DNA of 64,000 nucleotides from Galaxea fascicularis (taxonomy: Eukaryota; Cnidaria; Anthozoa; Scleractinia; Euphylliidae), in assembly GCA_948470475.1 (NCBI GenBank), contig OX419342.1:27830354-27894353 (forward strand), given 5' to 3'. Each line of letters starts with the position of its first letter. Positions within the stretch are counted from its first letter, which is position 1. Shown here one piece after another: positions 59,301-64,000 of the stretch. The notes under the pieces were generated by a model. It did no database searches. It saw nothing but the letters and a program-made list of their open reading frames with translations, and was not told where the DNA came from. A program made the translations under genes and the position numbers.

Positions 59301-62300
59301 TCAGTGTTCATAATTTCAAAATAAATCCCAGTAGAATGCGAAATGCACGTCACGCACGAACCACCCCACAAGTCTCGCAGTATCACAGTGGTAAGCCATC
59401 ACACCGGTGCTCGATTCGTCTCTGACAAATCGTCCGCTTAGCTCTTCATCTTTTACACAAATTCATTTGTAAGGGAAACTCACCTCATCTGGCTTATCCA
59501 GAAGTATGAAAACCTGACGAGAAAATGAAATTGCTTGTAAAGTTACGGAGATGTTTACGTTTTTAGTCAAAACTAAGCTGCAACTACAAGCATCTGTATT
59601 TCCTTAACGCTCCTAGGTCACCAAGATTGAGATCGACTTCAAGAGATTTACGTAAAAGAAAACAAATCATGAAGCATTTCAAGTGTGGTAAGCCAGAACT
59701 TCAGAAGGTTAGTTGGTATTGATTCTTGAGGTTGAGCAAAACAATTCAGTTGTGTTGGTTTTCTGAAAATTAATCACTCAAATCCGACTGGATACTTCAC
59801 TTCCTTAAACGTGTGTTAACAGCTTAAAGAACGCGACTGTGCTAAAAATCAAAACCAGACAAGAACTTACAAGGTCAAATCGAGACAACAGGGCACTTCC
59901 CATCCTAGAGACAATAAAATGAAGAATATAAGCTAACGGTGAGCAGTCATGTGCCAGTGTTAAGTAACGGTTGAGTTCAGCGACTTACTTGAGGTTTTCA
60001 GACACTGTTTTTGCTTTGTTATAATGACCACCTACGGGGTTAGCTGCTGCCAAAATGGACGTCCTTGCGGGCAAGCTGAAATGAAGTGTTACAAACGTTG
60101 CGGTAAAATTTAACTCACTCGCGAATTAGAGAATTAGGTCAAGAAATACACAAAAGTCACGGCGGAGAAGAAACGGTCATTTTGGCATCTCACTCACCTA
60201 CAAACAATTCCCGCCTTGGCAATACTAATACTTTGCTGTTCCTAAAAAATATCAAGGCAATTAAAAAAAATAGTCACGGGTTTTAAAATTCTTACTGTTT
60301 CTAGCTACACTTTTTCTTCAAAGGGTCCCACTCAAACTGCGTAGAAAGTAATTCAAGTACGTATCGAGTATCGAAAGACATTAAGACAAACGATATTCCT
60401 CGTAGGTATCGATATATTTCGGGGAAAACCCAGCATCGATACAAATGACACCGTAATATGTTTGTCAGTTTTAATGCTGTAGCTCACCCTTAGATATAAG
60501 CACTGACAAACTCACCATTGCTTCCAACAAAGCTTGATGCTGACTCCCCATTTTGTCAAATTCATCAATGCAGCAACACCCTAACAAGAGGAACAAAAAT
60601 CAATTCACGGAATGAGCAGTAGTTTCCTAAACCATTATTGTTGCATCTGTAAGTAAATTGAGCTGGTAATTAAATCTAACAGGGAGTTTATTGAGCAATA
60701 GCGACGAGAACGCTGCAAAATAATTGCTGGTTTTCACGTGGCGTCATGGTGACCATATTAGTGCTCAAGAATAATAGTCTGTCTTTCTGCTGGGAACTAA
60801 ACTTTAAATTTTTATGCCTGAAATTCTGCAAAATTAAATTTGTTTTGTATGAAGCACCCACATGACCGCCTTGTCACGTGGTTGAAAACCAAGAATGTTT
60901 TATGGATGAAAAGAATCACTCTGCACGTGCTTTTTACATTTTGGTACATTTTGTTGCCATAACAACGTACAGAACACTGCACCTTGGTCCCCCAATACAA
61001 GGGCTCCAGCTTCTAAGGAATAGTCCCCTGACGAGCCCTCTTTAGATAGTGTAACCTGAAACAAGACAACTTGATTTAGCAACCTGATCAAATAGACAAC
61101 CCAAAGAGGTGATAAATCTTCATGTATCTCTCTTCAAAGGACCACGCTAAGTCAGAATTGGTAACTGAGGTAAATGGTAGAGTGAAAAAAAAAAAAACAA
61201 TCAAAATAAATCAATAAAATGTACCGTGAGTCCAGAAGTTGACGTTGCATTTCCGCATACATACACTCCTCTTGGAGCAATGTTCGAAACAGCCTGAAGC
61301 ATCTACAACCAAGACAAATAAAACGCTTCAATATCAATGTTCCGTGTGGCAATTGTGTCACAGTTGTAATCAAGATGGCACAAAGCCACACCTAAATGGG
61401 GACTTCAGCTTTGCGTTACAGTGTGTGACAAATTATTCACAAATTGGTCGGGGCAGCAGAAAGCAAATTGCAAATCAATTATAAGAATGTGTGGCTTCCT
61501 CCAATTTCTTGGATATTAACATACCTCAGAAGGATGTGTTTTTGTGGCATAGTTGTAAGCCGTGCAAAAATACTTAAATTTCAGGAAGTATAAGTCTTAT
61601 GACGTTTTTCATGTTATTCTGACATGTAAAATAACAATAGGAGGCAGCGGTTTTAGTTACCTGGCTTTTTCCAAGACCCGGATCACCAACCACTAAAATG
61701 TGGGGATTTCCCCTTATTGGAATACGGTTCTGTAAAAAGCACAATGACAGTATAAAACAAAAACACATAAACCCTTGACGTCCTTGGCTATACTTTTGAA
61801 AGGTCAGCTTGCATGGCTAACAAACAAGTGCAAACTACGGGAGACTTATGCTATGTTCCCACGGGACCAGTCCCAAATGGTCCGATCTAAGGCTATGTTC
61901 ACACGGGACCAGTCCCAAATGGTCCGATCTAAGGCTATGTTCATGCGGGACCAAAGAACTGTTACTATGATACTTCCTAAAAACTGTGTCACAGTTTTTG
62001 GAGTTCCAAGGTAGCACGATGATGAGGCGCAATTTCAGCAACATTTCTAGGTTGCAATCAAGCCCAATAACTGGTCAGCTGTGCTTGTATGAAATCCTTC
62101 ACAAGCAGTGTTTTCTTTTATTATAAATAGTTGTTGACCACAGGGTTACCAGTCAGCTTTGTGCCTAATAGCCCAATAAATACATTTGTAGTTCGCTGGA
62201 AGGACAGAGGAGCACCTGTACAACTTTTAACATTATTAATCTTTATGTACCTTGTCATTTAGGTACCTCTGAGTTCCTCCAAACAGACCTAACACCAATC

Positions 62301-63436
62301 CTGCCTTCACCATCTTATAAAGAAAGAGCACTTCATCATTGAAAAGATAATTTATAGTAGCAGTTCTAAAAACTTGAATTCAGATTAAAAGACACTCTCT
62401 TTTAAAATGTTTAAGGCTGAACCCTTACCTCATGTCCATAAATGGAAGGACAAAGGGATCTGCAAAAAACAGTTTCAAATGTTTATCAAACTTTGCCATT
62501 CAATCAAACAAATGGCTATTTATTTACAATGAAGATGTCAGGCAAAGGCAAAGTGAACTTTGCTGTACCTTCGAAGTACCCTTTTTCTATGTTGAATCAG
62601 GAGATGCATGCATCTTCCTAAAATGTTGATAGCAGTTTACCATAAAGCCAGTCACTTGCTTTTACAGGTACATACCCAACAATCAGTTGGAACAGGTTAG
62701 GCTGAGCCTGAATTTCTTGAATGGCATATAGCTCCTGCACACGGAAAGCGCAAAAAATGAAAAGTTAACTTACAGGGTGATGAGTTTCTCTTTTTGTTTT
62801 TACAAAGTTGCATTTAGCCTGCAAACAGGCTCTCCATCTGGGTATTCCGAGGGATGGTTGCGTCGACTTGCTCTTGAATGGCACGCGGTCAAAGCGCGGG
62901 GATTTGGGCAGGCATTAGAAAGCAATTCTCAGAATAACCCATACGGAGAGCCTGTTTGCAGGCTAAGTTGCATTTAAAACTTGACAAAAAACGAAACAGA
63001 ACAGAAAGACTTGAGATGCATTTCTCAGATTGGGACCCTTACAACAAAAAATATTATTTATCTCCATATTCATATGACAAATTACTCCTGACCAGTGCTT
63101 ACACATTAAGAAGATACATAAAGTGACTTACAATATGTTAGCTTTTCAAACATTATTATAGGGTGTCTGTACTAAATACTTCTATTGCACAACCTGTAAA
63201 ATGAGGCCTAGCTGTCAAATTGGACAAGTCATAAAACACATTATTTTGACTTTTGAATGTGGTGGATGAATATCAAAGACGGTGACAGTGTAGAGAAAGC
63301 TTTACCTTGATGGAGAATTCCATGGCAAGCCCACTTGTCTGCTCTCCACCACCAGCACTCCCTTTGTTATTATTTACAGCATTAGCATGAATGTAAATCA
63401 GGAACATACACTTGTCTTTAGTGTTCTTGTTGCGAT
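55637..63436 (-). CDS. MCM8: DNA helicase MCM8, C-terminal 21 exons (5' exons outside window)
   Basis: Exons on the - strand, 5' to 3': 63,306-63,436; 62,676-62,734; 62,429-62,459; 62,251-62,313; 61,661-61,729; 61,225-61,302; 60,983-61,055; 60,516-60,580; 60,198-60,241; 59,989-60,075; 59,871-59,904; 59,484-59,513; 59,202-59,257; 58,712-58,751; 57,885-57,956; 57,572-57,622; 57,238-57,303; 56,686-56,778; 56,176-56,337; 55,893-55,982; 55,637-55,753. All join in frame with GT..AG borders, giving 502 residues and a stop. Visible motifs: Walker [28 protein letters not shown], Walker [29 protein letters not shown], arginine finger [31 protein letters not shown]. The order and wording match vertebrate MCM8 (about 840 residues), which works with MCM9 in homologous-recombination repair. 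The ATPase residues are intact, so the gene looks functional. The start is not in the window. Confidence 0.95.
56351..56390 (+). repeat. (TAA)n microsatellite next to an MCM8 acceptor
   Basis: About 12 AAT/TAA units lie in the intron, some 15 bp upstream (in MCM8 sense) of the acceptor of exon 56,176-56,337. In transcript orientation this is a TTA run and extends the pyrimidine-rich region. Confidence 0.85.
58100..58450 (-). mobile_element. Penelope-like element remnant with degenerate hammerhead, MCM8 intron
   Basis: On the - strand the block reads CTGACGA (core), AGGGCTAACGCTC, GAAAC, GTC within 58,158-58,185. This matches hammerhead core order, but the flanks (CGCC and AGCT) cannot form helix I. 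A related sequence recurs at 58,840-58,945. The - strand is the MCM8 sense strand. Element limits are approximate. Confidence 0.55.
58840..58945 (-). mobile_element. Second Penelope-like remnant, MCM8 intron
   Basis: GGTTTTATCAACGGAGTTCA to TCTAAAAGCTGACGTTTCGA repeats the sequence at about 58,090-58,165 in the same orientation. Here the hammerhead core is changed to CTGACAA (58,922-58,928), so this copy should be inactive. It lies on the other side of the small exon 58,712-58,751. Confidence 0.55.
61846..61962 (+). repeat. 42-bp tandem repeat in MCM8 intron
   Basis: Units beginning GCTATGTTC(C/A)CACGGGACC start at about 61,850, 61,892 and 61,934. The first two are almost identical and the third diverges after GGGACCA. 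It produces a short meaningless open frame. Confidence 0.8.
62816..62964. mobile_element. 149-bp MITE with 11-bp target duplication, MCM8 intron
   Basis: Inverted termini AGCCTGCAAACAGGCTCTCC and GGAGAGCCTGTTTGCAGGCT. The exact direct repeat AAGTTGCATTT occurs at 62,805-62,815 and 62,965-62,975. Each end is itself nearly palindromic (AGCCTGCAAACAGGCT). An 11-bp duplication suggests a Mutator-like or other long-TSD superfamily; that assignment is inference. Single ends of the same family lie in both palindrome arms (about 15,040 and 21,336). Confidence 0.88.
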
Positions 63437-64000
63437 CTAAAAGCAACATTGGTGCTGTTGTTTCAAGCTGTTATAATAAGGAAATTGTTGCCACGATAAT
63501 GTTCATTTGCAAGGAACTTACTGTTATACATGTACCAGACTATCAAGCCCTCTCCCACTCTTTGTTTCAGCCTCTTCCGTACAAAAGAATTTTAAATGAC
63601 CATTTACTGGAATATGTGCTTACTCACTATTACAGTAACATCAAGCAAGCAAAATATCACTTTCAAGCTTCTGAAGCTTTGTCTTGCTTCTCTCCCTTCT
63701 ATATCACTCTTTCCCTTGATTAGCTCCTTTAGTGCTTATCACTCTCTGTCTCACATTCCATTTCCCTGGCATGTTACAAAACCAAGAACGTTCTGAAACT
63801 CAGAGGATTAACTGGTCAAAACCTTTGACTTAAGTTTCCATCAAGTTACAAAAAGCTGCACTTCAAAGCTGCGGGACACCAGATTTGCAGATAATCAGTT
63901 TATATAATCTCACTAACTAGTTTGTTTGTAGAAGAGTAGGAATTATAACTTAATTTGAGCTCAGTGTAAACTTCACCAAACAGCGTTGAAAAGTAACCTG
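63437..64000 (-). other. MCM8 intron sequence up to window edge
   Basis: Upstream of the first visible exon (acceptor GCTTTTAG at 63,437-63,444) I recognise no further MCM8 exon. The preceding exons must lie beyond 64,000 or be too diverged to see. Confidence 0.5.

Noticed and set aside
61775..62014. Open frame with repeated [17 protein letters not shown] peptides
   Set aside because: Produced by the 42-bp tandem repeat inside an MCM8 intron, on the strand opposite to the gene.

Overview
This is nuclear DNA of an animal, most likely an anthozoan cnidarian (probably a stony coral). The evidence is: intron-split genes with consensus GT..AG boundaries; tRNA-derived SINEs, Tx1/L1-like and CR1/L2-like LINE fragments, many MITEs and a Penelope-like element with a hammerhead-ribozyme motif; and a secreted protein resembling coral skeletal-matrix proteins. 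No prokaryotic feature is present.

Layout. (1) About 30-35,240 is one giant imperfect palindrome: a left arm (about 30-18,117), an 892-bp unique loop (18,118-19,009) and a right arm (19,010-about 35,240). From the outside in, each arm carries a G-quadruplex/hairpin minisatellite (58 units of 55 bp on the left, about 38 units of 56 bp on the right), a decayed LINE, MITE/SINE-rich DNA, a short lysine-rich candidate terminal exon, and the 3' end of a Penelope-like element. The loop holds the rest of that element's ORF (reverse-transcriptase YVDD motif plus GIY-YIG endonuclease, with one frameshift). The arms differ by roughly 1% substitutions (estimated by eye) and by several presence/absence events with target-site duplications or microhomology. 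They therefore behave like two alleles or two diverged paralogues, not a recent exact copy. (2) 35,250-50,800 has no recognisable gene. It holds SINE copies, foldback MITEs, a nested MITE and a 20-bp minisatellite. (3) 50,860-55,000 (+) is a complete five-exon gene for a secreted protein of 308 residues. (4) 55,637-63,436 (-) carries 21 exons encoding the C-terminal part (about 502 residues) of the MCM8 helicase; its 5' exons lie beyond the right edge. The two genes are convergent, with 636 bp between their stop codons.

The most interesting structures are the palindrome, turning on an inverted Penelope 3' end, and its flanking satellite, in which every repeat unit combines a canonical G4 motif with two dyad symmetries. 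Whether the palindrome exists in the genome or is a head-to-head join of two haplotypes cannot be settled from the sequence. An orphaned terminal exon in both arms and heterozygosity-like divergence make the assembly explanation serious.
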